Shown piece by piece: positions 9,511 to 22,489 of a stretch of 64,000 nt of DNA. This stretch comes from Odobenus rosmarus divergens (taxonomy: Eukaryota > Chordata > Mammalia > Carnivora > Odobenidae). The position numbers and the translations under genes are program-made. The DNA lies in assembly GCF_000321225.1 (NCBI RefSeq), contig NW_004452118.1, positions 4,268 through 68,267 of the forward strand, written 5' to 3'. The notes under the pieces were generated by a model, which did no database searches, was not told the DNA's origin, and saw only the letters and a program-made list of their open reading frames with translations. Within the stretch, counting starts at the first letter, position 1, and each line of letters begins with the position of its first letter.

Positions 9511-11865
9511 ATTCTGTTCTTCCCCCATCCTGGGCAGACTCTCCATAAAGCTTTCCACCTCTGGGAGCCATTAGGAAAAGAGGCAGAGGTCTTCCATGCT
9601 CTAGGATCCCACGAACTGACCTAGAGGCTCAACTGCACCCCCTTAGGTACCCTGGCTCCTTTTTTGTGGAAATAAATGAAGACCAAACAAAGAAGAGAAA
9701 CAAAGACTATTTGGGAGTCACCCAACATCACTTGCATTTAGCAAAGACTCCAGGGCCCGTAGAGGGGTGGGGAGGCTTCAGCTGGCCCCTAGTGGAGGCT
9801 GTTGGCACGGGAAGCTGTAGGTAGCTGACTAGAAGGGGACACCCATGTGGTAGGTTAGGGGTGCATATTTGACTTTCTCTGGTTGGTCTTAAGTTGGAAG
9901 TAGGGACAAAAATTAGAGAAACCGTGGGATATTTATTGAGTCCTAGACATTTTGGTCCAATATTATAGACATTTTTGATTAGCTTCTTGGATTGCTCCTA
10001 AGGATAGCAATATGGCTTCCTAGAAATCTGGCTTGGAGCAGGCTGGCTTCTTGGGTGGTTTATTGTAGATAAGGGTCTCATCTCCTGAGCAGGAAGCTGC
10101 AGGTTGCAGATCAAGATCCACTTTTATGTGTGGTCTGGCTGTTGTCCACTCGTATCTTCAGATTCAGTTTCTCATTTTGCTTTTCGTTTGGTCATCTCTT
10201 CCTTTCAAATCTCTGGTTATTATATTTGGTCTGGGGGGCAGAAAAAGTCTGGCTTTAATTGATGATGTATTCATTCGAGTTTATTGATTCTGACATAAGT
10301 TTTATAATGTAAAGGGCTAAGGATTTTGACACTCAGGGTCTTAAGACTTAAAATTCAAAAGCTAAGAATCGAACACTTTTTTTCACCTAATTCTTTCTAG
10401 AGGCAACCACAAAGAATCAGGAGAGGGATATTTTATAAAAGCCCATAACACATATTATGTAAGACTTATGATAATTGCATTATGCCATATTGAGCTGCTC
10501 TCTGGAACTCCCCAACATACCCAGAATGGTGGTTTGGAAGGATTGTGGAAGAATGAGGTTTTCGAGGCAGGACTTGGAGCAGAGTCCAGCATGTGGCCTG
10601 GCGATAAATGGGTCTAGGCAAAGATTGTCTTTTCTCTCTTTTTAATGCTAGAAGTTAATTGCTGACTTAACTTAGTTTTGTATCTTTTTCTTTCTAGGTA
10701 TACTTGTAAGGATGTACAGGTCAGTTTTCCAATAGCTGTTGTATTTGTTATAGATCCTTGAGTGTGTACATTAATTAAGGCTGGTATCTGTATCCTAAAA
10801 CTGAAAAATAGTTCGAATTAATTTACTTGAATGTCGGCACATACACCCTCTGTAATTTCTCATCAGGGTGATTAGTCTGAAGTTAATATCTACTTGCAAT
10901 TCTCATAGGGCTCTGGCATTTTTATTTTAGCATCAGGTTTCCTTTTTGTAATAAAAGTGCCTGAGCATGGTTATAGCATATTTCCTTGATCTTCCTGTTT
11001 TAAGATTATGACTAAATAAAATACAGATTACTAGATAAAATATAGTTCCAATAAGTTGGAACTGTAGTTGGATTTATTCCCTTAGACTTTAAATTAAGCT
11101 ATATTTCTTAAAATATTTATAAACAAACTTTTGGATGATCAAATTAAAACATTTCAAGGTAAGGATATTAATATTAGAGAACTACAAGATAAAAATAAGA
11201 CATGGAGAACAGCTTTTAGAATATCCGTATCAGGCCAGCACTAATGAGATATTTTTGCAATAAATACGTTTTGCATGTGACATTTAAAGCAGTTGATTAA
11301 AGGAAAGGAAAGATGGAAAGTTAGCAGGAACAGAGATAAGATTTTTATTTGGCACATTCTCTCTTTTCTCTTTATGATTGCATTTGGGAGCTACAGACTG
11401 AGAGTGGTCCAGGAAGCCTTGGTTGTAACCTGCTGGGTTTAACCTCCCAGTTAAAAGATTGCTGAGCTCCATTGCCAGGGTCCTAAAGTCTCTCCCTTGC
11501 AATGCTTGGGGGATAGGAGAGGTGTTTTCATTGGTTTGTACAAGTGCAGTTGCTTTCAGAAGACTTCTAATTTGACTAAAGAGGGTATCTGAAAAAGACA
11601 TAGTCAGGTATGTCCTGCTGCACTGAATACTAATATACCTTCTGTAGAGGCACATCATGCTTTTATTTCCGACTGTACATTGAATTATTTACACCTTCAA
11701 GGCAGCTGATTGAACTGTAGCATCAAGCAATTAGCAAATCAAAAATTTATATGATTCCAATTTAGCATGGAGTCCTTCTCTCTCTCTTTTTTTCTTTTTA
11801 GATTTCCACCCTGACAGTGACAAATTACTCCTCTGCTGGCTGAGATTGGAAATTAAAAGCATTTA
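9511..11865. other. Unassigned 2.35-kb stretch
   Basis: No exon that I can support. The part at 9530-10400 lies directly beside the solo LTR and has a different texture, so it might be decayed retroviral internal sequence, but I recognise no gag, pol or env motif. The 124-codon minus-strand frame at 11284-11658 has no recognisable domain. Sequence from about 10700 is AT-rich and featureless. Confidence 0.4.
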
Positions 11866-11960
11866 GAGTTGCTCATGCATTTATGCTAATGAGAACTTCT
11901 GATATGATTTGCATGCAAAAGAGGACAATCTGAAAGCTCATCAGTTTTTCATGCTTCCGC
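11866..11960. promoter_or_regulatory. Candidate enhancer-like block with POU octamer palindrome
   Basis: The block holds tttgcatgcaaa (11908-11919), a perfect 12-base palindrome. Its left half with the preceding base forms the octamer ATTTGCAT (11907-11914), the POU-domain factor site. Nearby are catgcatttatgctaatgag-type homeodomain-like sites (11874-11892). The segment is free of interspersed repeats and lacks the indel-ragged look of its neighbours. Conservation is not tested here, so the regulatory call is an inference. Confidence 0.3.
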
Positions 11961-13420
11961 ATTTTGATGTAGCAGAATTTTTTCTGTTTTTCTGTGGAGC
12001 AAAATTTTTTTCTCCAGGAAACAATACCAAATGTGAACAAAAAGAGTTCTTTTAAGTCAGAAAGTTCGTTTTTTTACCCTCCAGATTCTTGTCAAATTCG
12101 TTTGCTTGCTCCTTTAGAACTGCAGCCCACATTCATTAGCATTTTAGATGTTTATCAAAGGAGGGATCCAGTATCTGCCACACAAGATTATAGCTCAGCT
12201 TCATTTCCAATTCAGCAAGGGAAAAAAAAGACCCGGGGACAGACAAGAAGAGGGACATGTACCCTCACAATTTTTTCATACATACACCCGAATTAATCCC
12301 ATTTAGAGCAAATTTGATTAATCAACAAAGGTGGCAGTTTTAACTTTCACTGACGACACTGACAAATTTTAGGCAGAGTCTTAATGTAAAAGTCCTCCAC
12401 TGATATTTGTATAAAAAAAAGAGCAATGTTGAAAATGAATACAGAAAACTTGAGGGAAAAACCAAATGAGGAGGAATGTACTACCCAAAAATTTTGAAAG
12501 GGATTTCATTATTCCTATAAATATGCATTTGTTAAACCATTAAGATGGCAAAGGGGAATTGAAAGGATGGGAAATGTTTCATTTTTAAAATTTTTATTTT
12601 TCTTAGAAATTAGTCCCTCTCTTGGGATTCTTCTAATGTGGTGAAAGTTAAATGTTATATTATGAAAATGTGGTTGATGCTGTGGAAATTTTAAAAATGC
12701 CAAAATAAATGTGTTTTGTTCTTGCTTTCAACTGCTCTCATTTGGGGTCTTTATTTACCTTTAATGCAGTGCAGAACTATTTTGCACCAACTCGGTTAAG
12801 GGCAACGTTCACCCCATAAATATACTATCCACTCAAACAGAAAAGTCGAGAGGCTTCTTCTGCTTTAAATGCACGTGATCTTATTTACCTAAGATGTTTT
12901 AAGGATGATTCCACAGAATTGACTTTCTGTCCTGGAACTGACTTTAACCATGCAAGCAACAGCAATCTCTGTGCCTGCTTGTATCTGGTGCCGTGAGGCT
13001 GCTCCACCAGAGAAACGTGTGCAGTTCTAGCTGAGGGTATTGCCTGGTCTTTGGAATCCATCTGGGTCACTTTCTATTTTATTTGTTAGTCCTGTATCCT
13101 TCCCGGCCCCTCTACCAACTTCCTCTTTCAAGAGGCTTGGACTCCTATTCTGCACTGTAATTTAACTGAAAATATGTGTTTCCAGTGTCCTTGGATTTCT
13201 CCAAGTATGATGGACAGGCATTTCCTTTTGGATACCATCTGATATTGACTGACTGTCATTTTAACTTCAGATAAGAGACTCCTAGCTGTGGGTCCTCTGA
13301 CTTGCCCTTGCTACAGCTAAACTGACCAGCTGGGCCAGCTTATAGTTCAGTTGGCCCACTTACCTGCCCCAAAAGGGGATCAGATTCAATCGGGTAGTTT
13401 TCTCTTTAGAGTCGGGGGAA
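11961..13420. other. Unassigned stretch
   Basis: Repeat-free as far as I can see, with moderate AT content. A 100-codon plus frame at 11994-12296 is unlike known proteins. The stretch could hold conserved non-coding sequence continuing from 11866-11960; this is not visible from one genome. Confidence 0.4.
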
Positions 13421-13839
13421 TGCTATGGACTGAGTTGTGTCCTTACCCCCACAAATTCATATGTTGAAGCTCTAATACCCAATGTGACCATATTTGGAGA
13501 TGTGGCCTACAAGGAGCTAATTAAGATTAAATGTGGGCATAAGGGCAGGACCCTGATTCAATGGGATTAGTATACTTACTAGAAGAGACCCCAGACTGAG
13601 CTGTCTCTCTCTCTCTCTCTCTCTGTCACTTTTCTCCCTCTCCCCACCCCTCTCCATGTGAGGACCCAGCAAGAAGGTGGCCATCTGCAGGTCAGGAAGA
13701 GGGTTCTCACCAGGAACCAAATGAGCTAGCACCTTAATCTTAGACTTCCCAGCTTCCAGAACTGTGAGAAAATAAATTTCTGTTGTTTAAATCACCCAAT
13801 CTATGATATTTTGTTATGGCAGCCTAAACAGACTAATAT
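13421..13839 (+). mobile_element. MLT1-type LTR (ERVL-MaLR), nearly complete
   Basis: It follows the MLT1 consensus from end to end: tgctatggactgagttgtgt (13421-13440), tcatatgttgaagctctaat (13458-13477), a (CT)n run at 13604-13624, and ccatgtgaggacccagcaag (13654-13673). It continues with tccagaactgtgagaaaata (13755-13774) and atggcagcctaaacagact (13815-13833). MaLRs are non-coding eutherian LTR elements; no internal region is attached, so it is a solo LTR. The polyadenylation signal lies in the aaaataaatttctgttgttt segment (13769-13788). Confidence 0.92.
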
Positions 13840-14885
13840 ATATAGAGAGAGATAAGAAATATATTATTTCTAGACTTAGAACTTAATGATTTGTTGTGGT
13901 CTGTCTTACGCTTCCTGGACGTGCTCTAACATGATGTCTTGTGATGTAAACTTTTGATCTGTCATCCTCCATGGTCAGTTAATTTAATGTATCATCTTTG
14001 TATGGAATTATATACATAAATTTTCAATGACAGAAAATTCTCTTCACTGTGGATAGTGGTGTGTGCAATATAGAAAGTAATCACTTAGCAGAATTTTGGC
14101 ATAAGGATGCTCCTACAGTCCATCAGGCCTCTATAAATCCCACCCACCTGTTCAGCACATACAGAGAAAACTCTTTTCTACACAGGTATAGTAGACCTAT
14201 TTGTTGTCTTAGAGGACAGTTACATAATTTTAAACTCAGGAGTTGTAGATCTTGCTTCAGTGGCTAGAAGGCAAGAGCAAGCCAGAGACAGAGCCATAGA
14301 CTCTAAAGCTAGAGTTTTGAGAAGTTGTATAAAAAGAGACTAAGAATTCTCCATAGTTGGAATGTCAGTCGTACTATGAAAATTATATTGAAATTTTCCT
14401 GAAAGAATTCCTGTTTTTCTTTTTCAGGCTGTATATGCAAAGAAAAAGCTTAACATCTTTTTATTTACCCAAGTGTGTACTATTTTTCCTTCAAACTTTC
14501 TACGAAGAGCAAAATTACATTTGGTGTTGCCATATTGATCCATATTGATTTGTCTTTTGATATCAAGAGAAGTGTTAACAGCAAGTCGCCATGAAGTTGC
14601 AGTAGCTGCTGGGATGGACGTGACAAATGTTAAGAGGGATAGAGTGGCAGGGAGGTCAGGGCAACCCTGTGGCTGAGACAGGCATCTTGCCTTATAGAGG
14701 GACAGAGGACTGCATAACTTACCCCACTTTGCTTTGCCCTTGCCGGCAGAAAGTATCTTTTTACTATATTTCTGGTATAATTCTTTCTTGCTCTGCCTTA
14801 TATTTATTCTTTTATTTTTGTTGCCTATTTGTTTTTCATTACAAATGACCTCCAATTCTTTCAAGGGATGTGAATAAGTGTAATA
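13840..14885. other. Unassigned stretch with the longest open frame of the window
   Basis: The minus frame at 14424-14864 runs 146 codons. The translation is low in hydrophobic periodicity, lacks any domain I recognise, and overlaps two plus-strand frames of 63 and 73 codons (14357-14548, 14627-14848). At this size and composition one such frame is expected by chance, so I do not call a gene. Confidence 0.45.
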
Positions 14886-14889
14886 ATCC

Positions 14890-15085
14890 CTAACATTATT
14901 GGAAGCATACTAAGTGCTAAATGTTTAAGTGCTAAATATTGATGTGTGTTACAGTCGTATGAGGCAGAGAGCATTTTATAGATGAGAGAATGTAGACTTA
15001 GAAAGGATACAGAGCTTGCCCAAGGCCCAGAGAGCCTGTAAGTAGCAGAGCCAGGACTAACATCTGGACTCATCTGTCACCAAAG
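14890..15085 (-). mobile_element. MIR
   Basis: The ordered reverse-complement MIR features are: cattttatagatgagagaat (14972-14991), agcttgcccaaggcccagag (15013-15032), and gtagcagagccaggactaac (15042-15061). It is diverged, but the length is near full. Confidence 0.85.
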
Positions 15086-17550
15086 CTGACAGCACAGTGA
15101 TGTTGGTGGCAGAGGGCTGCTACCTGGAACTTCCTCAGATATTATCTCCAGGGGTATTCACTGAAAATACTCAACTCCAAAAAGAGATCACATCCCATCT
15201 CTTTGGAAACAGATCAACTTGCTGGATTCTATCAAGTGCGTGGAAATGCATAGAGCCCTGTTTACTTAAGTTACTGCTGCTTGGTTGCTCCTTTGTGGTG
15301 GCTATTACAAAGAAAATGTTCAAATTAATGCTGCAGATCAGAGTCCTTGACCCTTGCTTTATCAGCACATATTCCCATCCTGAGTTAAGACAGTCCTCTG
15401 GTGTCTGCATGAATGATACTTCATGAAACATGTCTCTTGCCTTAGCAAGAGCCCCATCCATTTCCAGTTCTAATGGATCCTCCTACAATACAATAGCACA
15501 AGTTCATATTTACCCCGGTTTATCATCTTTACACAGATAAACCATTATCTGTGTCCAGCTGATCATTTACTGAAGACTTTCAAATGTGCTTATGCTAGAG
15601 AGGACAGGCAGATAATACTCTACTTCTTTAGAACACGTGCTTTTGTGGCACACTTCTTACTTTGACAAATTACAATGATGGTTTTGCCAGATGGAATATA
15701 GACTCCCCAAGGAAATGTGAGGGCTGCTAAGAACTCTGCAAAGGCAGCAAAACTTGTTCCGCTTGGAACTGGAGGTGATAGTCAGAAGTCAAATAGAGGT
15801 TGTACCAACGACCATTTACACTTATAAAGCCCCCTTTACAAAGGAGTCCCAAGGCACAGTGCATTTAGACTTTTTAAAATGTCAGTGGTTAAGGACAACA
15901 GAGAGCAGTAGCAAACATAACCTTTAGTGTAGCCCTGAATACTGACAGAGTAAGAGGTTGTGTGCTTTTCATAGGAAGTGCATTATACTCTCTGCATTGT
16001 CTTGAACCCACCATTGTTCCAAATGTGAAACTTCTATTGGATGCCAATGGAGTTTTGTGTTGCTGTGTGATGGCAGGGTCTGATCTTAACTCAGCTAGCA
16101 CTTCTAAGCTTTTTGCTACATGAAATAAAAATGCTACACGGCAGCTCTATTTTGTAGAGACTATGAATTATGGCTGATCACTGTTCTTTTAAAATAATGC
16201 AGCATAGGTATTTTATATTCATACTGTAGTAATCTTTCTATAATTTGAGCATTCTTTTCTGTTTTGATTCTTTGTCAGACAGATTGCTGTTCTCTTTTAT
16301 CCCAAGCTGATGACACTGATAAGTAACAATGCCCATGTGGATGTCAAGGGGTTTTGCTGCACCGTGTACATAAAGAAAAGACAGAATAGTATAGGACATT
16401 GAAGATTGGTGTTGTTACAATTCCAAACTTTCAGATTCACAATCTGCTTTATGGTTTCCTTAAGGAAAAGCAACAATTTTTTAAACAATGCAACTCATAA
16501 AATTTGGAAGTTTATTGAACAAAATCTATACTTTTATATTTTTATTTGCTTGACTTGTTAGTTCTACTAAGTCACTGTAATATACAAATGTTTTTCTCTG
16601 TATACTTTTCTAAACTCCCAAAGATTCAGATACAGAAATAGGTGGCAAGGCAAGCAGTGGTCAGCAGGCAGTTCTAAGTAAGTTATTCATTGCTTCATAT
16701 TTTCATATTGTCAATTCCTTTACAAATATTACCCCTCCCTTTTTTGCAGTAATTATAGGATGAATGAAGAACTTAAAGATATTTTGGGGGTGATTTCATC
16801 CTCAGCTTTCACATTTTATCTTAGAGGATGTCCCTTGATTTTTTTCATTATAATTAATTTTTTAGTTTCCAAAAGAACTATGAAAGTGGGTTAATCTTAT
16901 CTCTAAATATGAACCAGAACTAATTGACAATAGTTTCTAAATTATTCCAAATCCATCATGAATCTGACTCTTGAAACATGAACCTTCTTTTAATGGATTA
17001 TAGGTCTTTAAATTTGTTCATAAAACACATACAATTTAACAATGGGAGAGGTATGCTAAATTATATGTATCAAGTCCTGATACACCACATATGATTTTTG
17101 TGGCTAAAAAGCTAAAGTAGTAGAAACTCATATTTTCCTTTCTTTCCCTCAGTTGGCTGGGGGACTCTGCTTCAGATTACAGGTCTGTAAGTTGGCTGGG
17201 AAAATGTCATACTATAAGTCTGGTTTGGATATGCTTCGCCTTGAACCTCAGGTGGAAAGAATATTGACTGCCTGGTGTATGTTTTCATAGAAGTAGTAGA
17301 GCCAAATGGAGAAAGTTCACAGGTATCATCACATCTAAGCCTCTGTTCTGTCATGTCACTAACTTCTTACTTACCAAAGCAAATCAAATGGGTAAGACCA
17401 AAGTCATGGGGTAGGAAAGTATACACTGCCTTCCATGAGACCACAGTAAGTGTATAGATGTACAGTTCTAGTACAGGGGAGTGACAGTAGTGATCCCCAT
17501 TTCTGCTGACACTAGTTCTAGTGGAATATGTCACCTACAAGTGGTAATAT
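15086..17550. other. Unassigned 2.5-kb stretch
   Basis: I see no gene and no nameable repeat. The overlapping 109- and 96-codon frames on opposite strands at 15097-15461 mirror each other and have no protein family resemblance. Confidence 0.45.
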
Positions 17551-17554
17551 TACA

Positions 17555-17710
17555 AGGCTTAACGAGGTAAATAGTAGTATTATCATCATTTTACAAAGGA
17601 AGATACTAGAGTAAAGAGAGAATTAGTAACTTGCTGAAGATCACATAGCTAATAAATGGCAGATCTTGGATTCAAACCATGTAGTTTGACTCTAGAGTCC
17701 TGATTAAACT
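17555..17710 (-). mobile_element. MIR
   Basis: It has atcattttacaaaggaagat (17585-17604), acttgctgaagatcacatag (17629-17648), ctaataaatggcagatcttg (17649-17668) and gattcaaaccatgtagtttg (17670-17689): the minus-strand MIR core and tRNA-related half. Confidence 0.88.
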
Positions 17711-17777
17711 CCTGTACGAATATGACAGCTTGATACACCAATTTCTGTCATGGGTATTATACAAAAGCAAAAGATTA

Positions 17778-17800
17778 GTAATAATAATAATAATAATAAA
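17778..17800. repeat. (AAT)n microsatellite
   Basis: About seven uninterrupted taa/ata/aat trinucleotide units. It is likely length-variable between individuals. Confidence 0.9.
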
Positions 17801-17999
17801 CACATCTGTAAATTCCATCTCCACCAAAACTGAGAGATAAAATAGTATTATGTTATACTATTTTATATCAAGCTATGATATATTATATTAAAATGCACAA
17901 AAGTTACCAAAAATAATCAAAATTAGTACAGAAATCACAGGAAGTAAAATGCTTCTAAAATCATGTTGGAGGAAGTAAAATGTGAGATCATGAAATGAT

Positions 18000-18985
18000 G
18001 GCAGACCTGAGGAAAAGAACCAATCACAAAAAATATATTTCCTGTAAGTGAGCGAGGCATCACTCTAAAACCCTAAGCCAATATCATTTGCATATAAGAA
18101 AAGCAGCAAAACCTGGAAAGAATCACAAGGAGTTGGAGCAGAAGGTGCATGGGGGAGGAAGTTCACAGCATAACAAGATGGCAGGTCTAAGAACATACTA
18201 GCATAAAGCTGGGCCAAGATTTCTGAAAAGTTGTCACAGCACGGATCCACAGATACTGTCAGGAAGCAGGTGGAAAAGGACAGCATAACTTACCACCAAG
18301 GAACATTCACTAGAAAGTATTGCCATGGACCAGATTAAAATACTGAGATTTTACCATTTAAAAAAAAACACAAAATCCAAACCTTAAAAAAGGACTGAAA
18401 AGAAAAAAAAAAACACCACAAAGAAGAAACACAGTAACCGAAAGAAAAGATGATGAGAAAATAGGGAGGGTTGAAACATGATCTGGTAGAAGGGAGAGGA
18501 AAAATAGTAGAATAAAAATAACCACTAGAGGCTCAGACAGGAAATAGTAAGGAGCCCAAAGAAGAGCATACACTGCAGTTAAGAACAGAGAGACCTACCT
18601 AAGGGCTCCAAAATAGTGACCAAAATAAAATAGAGAATTAAAAAAAGATTGGGGAAAAATTCTCTAAATACAATATAAAGCAAAGGAGGTGCAACATATA
18701 CATAATTGGAGTCTGAAAAAAAATCGAATGATGTAGTGGAACAAATATTTAAAAATATAATCCAAAGAGATTTTCAAAAAAAATTATGTATGTATTGTGT
18801 ATATGTAAAGATATAGCAATGCCCAGGGAAAGAACCCAGAATGATCAACACTGAGATACAGCCTAAAGTTGTTGATCTTTAAGGAAGAGAAAAGAAACCT
18901 CTGTACAACCAGATTATAAGGGAAAATTTTGTTCTGGTTTCAGATTTTTCCATAAGAACATTTGATTCTAGACCTGAGTTTAGCA
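18000..18985 (+). mobile_element. HAL1/L1 ORF1-region relic
   Basis: Plus-strand match to the second half of HAL1, the half-L1 family that carries ORF1 only. The best part is 18815-18975: agaacccagaatgatcaaca (18831-18850), ctgagatacagcctaaagtt (18851-18870), then the segment corresponding to the conserved ASDF-like ORF1 part at about 18938-18985. The upstream part (18000-18650) is A-rich and fits a 5' part less securely. It is non-coding now. Confidence 0.62.
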
Positions 18986-18999
18986 TAAAAATGCATTAC

Positions 19000-19775
19000 A
19001 ATGCCTCCATAATTAAATAATGTAGAATAGAAAGAGGAATACAATAGTCTAGACATGGACACAAAATACATAGGGAATGTAGAAAAATAATAATGGCATC
19101 ACAAAGCACTGAGTGCATAGATTTTTCAACATTAGGACTTGTGACCACTGAGTGGTCATCTGGGGAAAAAAAATGAAAATGAACCCATACTTCAGATTTT
19201 TAATTAGGATAATTTTAAAATAAGTTAAATAATTAAATGTGAAAAATAAAACCATGAAACTTCCAGAAGAAAACACAGAATGATTCCTTGAAAATGGAGT
19301 GGGAAAAATCCTCCCAACTCTAACTCAAAATTCAGAAGCTATAACAGAAAAGATTGATAAACTTGCATAAAAATAAAGGATGTTGTACATAGCTTAAAAA
19401 AGAATGTAAGTAAAGTCAAAAGACAGATGACTCACAGGGAAAACCTATTTTCAGCTTATATGACAAAGAGCATATGTAGAAAACTCTCATGAATCAATAG
19501 CAAAAAAGAAAATACATAAGATCAGTTTACAAAGAAGCCTTATTAACATATGACAAGATGCCAGTGTCAATAAGGAAATACGAATCAAACTACACTAAAG
19601 TGTTTTTTTTTTTTCCCTATTAGAGGAACTTAAACGTCTACGTTTGATAATATATTCTACTACTGAGACTGTAAGGAGCAGATCTCTCATTCATTGCTGG
19701 TCAGAGTGCAAATTTCTACTCCTGCTAGAGGCACTTCTATCATCTTGAAAATATTTACAGGTTTTTTTTTTTTCC
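19000..19775 (+). mobile_element. Old L1 ORF2 3' half
   Basis: On the plus strand it follows the end of L1 ORF2: the segment aaaccatgaaacttccagaagaaa (split over 19249-19272), acaaagaagccttattaaca (19529-19548) and cattcattgctggtcagagt (19689-19708, the well-conserved near-C-terminal segment). It is heavily decayed, with no usable frame. A T-run (19602-19613) breaks it. Confidence 0.82.
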
Positions 19776-21607
19776 TTCATTAGACTTTATTTCCAAGTGT
19801 GGGTTTTACTTTTATTTCATTATAAGCAAATGTTCAGTTTTGTCAAATATGTTTTTGACCTCTGTTAAGATTGTCATGACGACTTACTCCTACAGTCAAT
19901 GAACAAGTAAATTAAAGTAATAGAAATTGTCTGATTCACACTTTCGTTTTGTATCAATCATGCTAGTGTTGGGGAAATGGATCCCATGCTTGCTGGTTCA
20001 AAAGTGAGAATTTAATGGGTAACTGGCTACAAATGTTTTGGGAGAGTTGAAAGTGGCTGGGGATGTAGAACAGATCAAGGAAGACAGCTGAGAGCAAATG
20101 GGCAAATGATGGGTACCCTTCTGTCCTGAGATAAATTGTACTGGCTATGATACAATAAATTTCTTTCAATACATTGCTGGATATATTTTCTTTATATTTT
20201 ATTTAGGATTTTTATTTCTGTCTTGTGTAAAGCCAAGTGCAATTGGTGTGTGTATATGTGTGATTGCTCACTTTGCTGACTTCTGGTAATAAGGTTATGG
20301 TCTATGCTCTGCAGGGTCTGCAGAATAAGTTTGAAGATACTGTACAGGCTTCTATGTTTTGGAATGTGAGAAACTTCTCTGTACCCAATTGTATTATTTT
20401 ATAACCTATTTTTATAAAGTTGCTTATTGAATTTTAAATTAAAATTTTTTTCCCCCAATCCTTCCTTATATCTCTTTCCTTACTCTCATTGTGTGAGTGT
20501 GTACTTTTTTTCTTTTTTAAACTCAGGTCTTTTTTTCTCCTGATTAGATTTGCCAGTTTGGATTATTGTATTATTCTTTTGAGTTTTGAAATAAAACTTT
20601 TAATGTTGTTAGTAAAATCTGCTTTTCTTTGCCTTTCCATGTAATTTTTTGCTTTTATTATTATTTAATTCCTTTGAATTTAAATTATTGTTCACTTTCT
20701 ATCATCTTTAATGAATATTTATTTCATTTATTATCACTCAATTTAATTTTAAATCCATGCATTGTAACTTCATTTATCTCTGAATGCTGCTTAGTCAATG
20801 TCCCATGGATTCTGAGATATAAGACTTTGTCATTTATTTCTAAGTAAATAATTTTGCTATCCTCTCTTTGATATGTAAATTTATAAAAATGTGAAATGTT
20901 TACACATACAGAAAAATACTGAAAATGATAGATTTATCTATATGCTTAAACAAAATTTAAGTACTAAGAACAGAATTTTGTCATGCTTTCTTCATTTCAT
21001 TTTTAATTTCTGAAGAAATGAAACAGTAGATAAAGGCAAACTCATCTTTTATTCTCTCCTTTCTCTTGGGTAGATGTGTATCATTCTATGTATTTTTAAT
21101 ACTTTTATGTAGCTGTAATCAAATGTACTATTATTTTGTATTTTAGTTTTCAAAATTTTGTCATGTAGTTAACATTATTATGCACAATTTTTTCACATTT
21201 TTAGACTTATCATGTATGTAGCATTTTATCATATACAAAACATTTTTGTATATCAATTCATGTTAGTGGAACTGATTTATTTATTTAAGCTGCTATGTAG
21301 TACTACTCAATTGTAATAGTAAAGCACTGAATTTTTTACTAGACAGGTTGTTTCTAAATATGTTTTTATGAATTGTAAGACAATAAACATCCTTTTGTCT
21401 GTTTTCTTATACAGATATAAAGATATTCTCTAAGAAAGTTGTTTAAAAATAAATAAAATTGCTTGATAATAGAATATTTCTAAATTAAATTGTATTCAAT
21501 ATCACTAAATTTTCCTCAAGAAGTTTTATCAGTTTATAATTCCACTAGGAATTCCCATTGTCTATACTCTCACCAGTGTCTGATGTTGTCACTTTAAATT
21601 TTGCTAA

Positions 21608-21927
21608 TTTTTTTTAAGATTTAATTTTTTTAAAAGATTTTTATTTATTTATTGAGAAAGAGAGAGAATGGTAGAGAGAGAGCATGAGAGGGAAGAAGGT
21701 CAGAGGGAGAAGCAGACTGCCTGCTGAGCAGGGAGCCCGATGTTGGACTCGATCCTGGGACTCCAGGATCATGACCTGAGCCGAAGGCAGTTGCTTAACC
21801 AACTGAGCCACCCAGGCGCCCCTAAGATTTAATTTTTAAGTAATCTCTATACCCAACATGGGGCTCAAACTTACAACCCTGAGATCAAGAGTCACATGTT
21901 CTACTGACAGAGCCCGCTAGGTGCCCC
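21608..21927 (-). mobile_element. Old-type Can-SINE, split by a younger one
   Basis: The outer element is visible at 21608-21629 and 21838-21927, with its body at aagtaatctctatacccaac (21838-21857). Its 12-bp TSD aaattttgctaa is perfect at 21596-21607 and 21928-21939. It is the short, older Can-SINE type, like the copies at 344-448 and 41298-41413. Confidence 0.93.
21630..21822 (-). mobile_element. Can-SINE nested inside an older Can-SINE
   Basis: Full-length, minus strand. A perfect 15-bp TSD, taagatttaattttt, flanks it (21615-21629 and 21823-21837), copied from the 3' tail of the outer SINE. The T-rich tail at left (21630-21652), GA-rich body (21655-21710) and tRNA-like head ending at 21822 are all present. 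Confidence 0.97.
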
Positions 21928-22206
21928 AAATTTTGCTAACATTTTAAATTTCCACCCAGATTTCTTGTTCTGAGGGTTGCTTATTAATTCCTTTGTTAAT
22001 TTTCCTATAGGGCTCAGCACTTTTCTTAATGATTAGTAGGTATTCTTTTACCTTCTATATTCAAATGGTTCACTAGTTATATTGGTTACAAATAGCTTTT
22101 TTCATACATAACTTTCCTTGTCATTGGTGATCATTTACAAATTCAAGATTTTACATTCAGTGAAGTCCTATTTAACATATAGGTCCTCATCAGATATATT
22201 TTATGT

Positions 22207-22408
22207 CTTTTTTTTTTTTTAAAGATTTTATTTATTTATTTGACAGAGAGTGACACGGCGAGAGAGGGAACACAAGCGGGGGAGTGGGAGAGGGAGAAGT
22301 AGGTTTCCTGCAGAGCAGGGAGCCTGATGCGGGGCTCCATCCCAGGACCCTGAGGTCAGGACCTGAGCCGAAGGCAGACGCTTAACGACTGAGCCACCCA
22401 GGTGCCCC
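22207..22408 (-). mobile_element. Can-SINE
   Basis: Full-length minus-strand copy with T-run and (TTTA)n tail at left. TSD of 14 bp with one mismatch: gatatattttatgt at 22193-22206 and gatatgttttatgt at 22409-22422. Body of the arctoid type. Confidence 0.96.
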
Positions 22409-22489
22409 GATATGTTTTATGTTTTGTTTAAGAAATCATTCCCTACTGTAAAGTCACAAAGTTATGGTAAATATTTGATAGTTTTACTT

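Noticed and set aside
9530..10400. Possible ERV internal region next to the solo LTR
   Set aside because: No gag, protease, RT or env motif recognisable on either strand, and the MIR resumes directly after the LTR, so this sequence is flanking DNA, not provirus.
11284..11658. 124-codon minus-strand open frame
   Set aside because: No family resemblance and no evidence of an exon structure. It does have a fair number of polar residues, but nothing diagnostic.
14424..14864. 146-codon minus-strand open frame, the longest in the window
   Set aside because: No domain, no signal or membrane segment, no splice-site support, and overlapping frames on the other strand. One frame of this length is expected by chance in 64 kb of AT-rich DNA.
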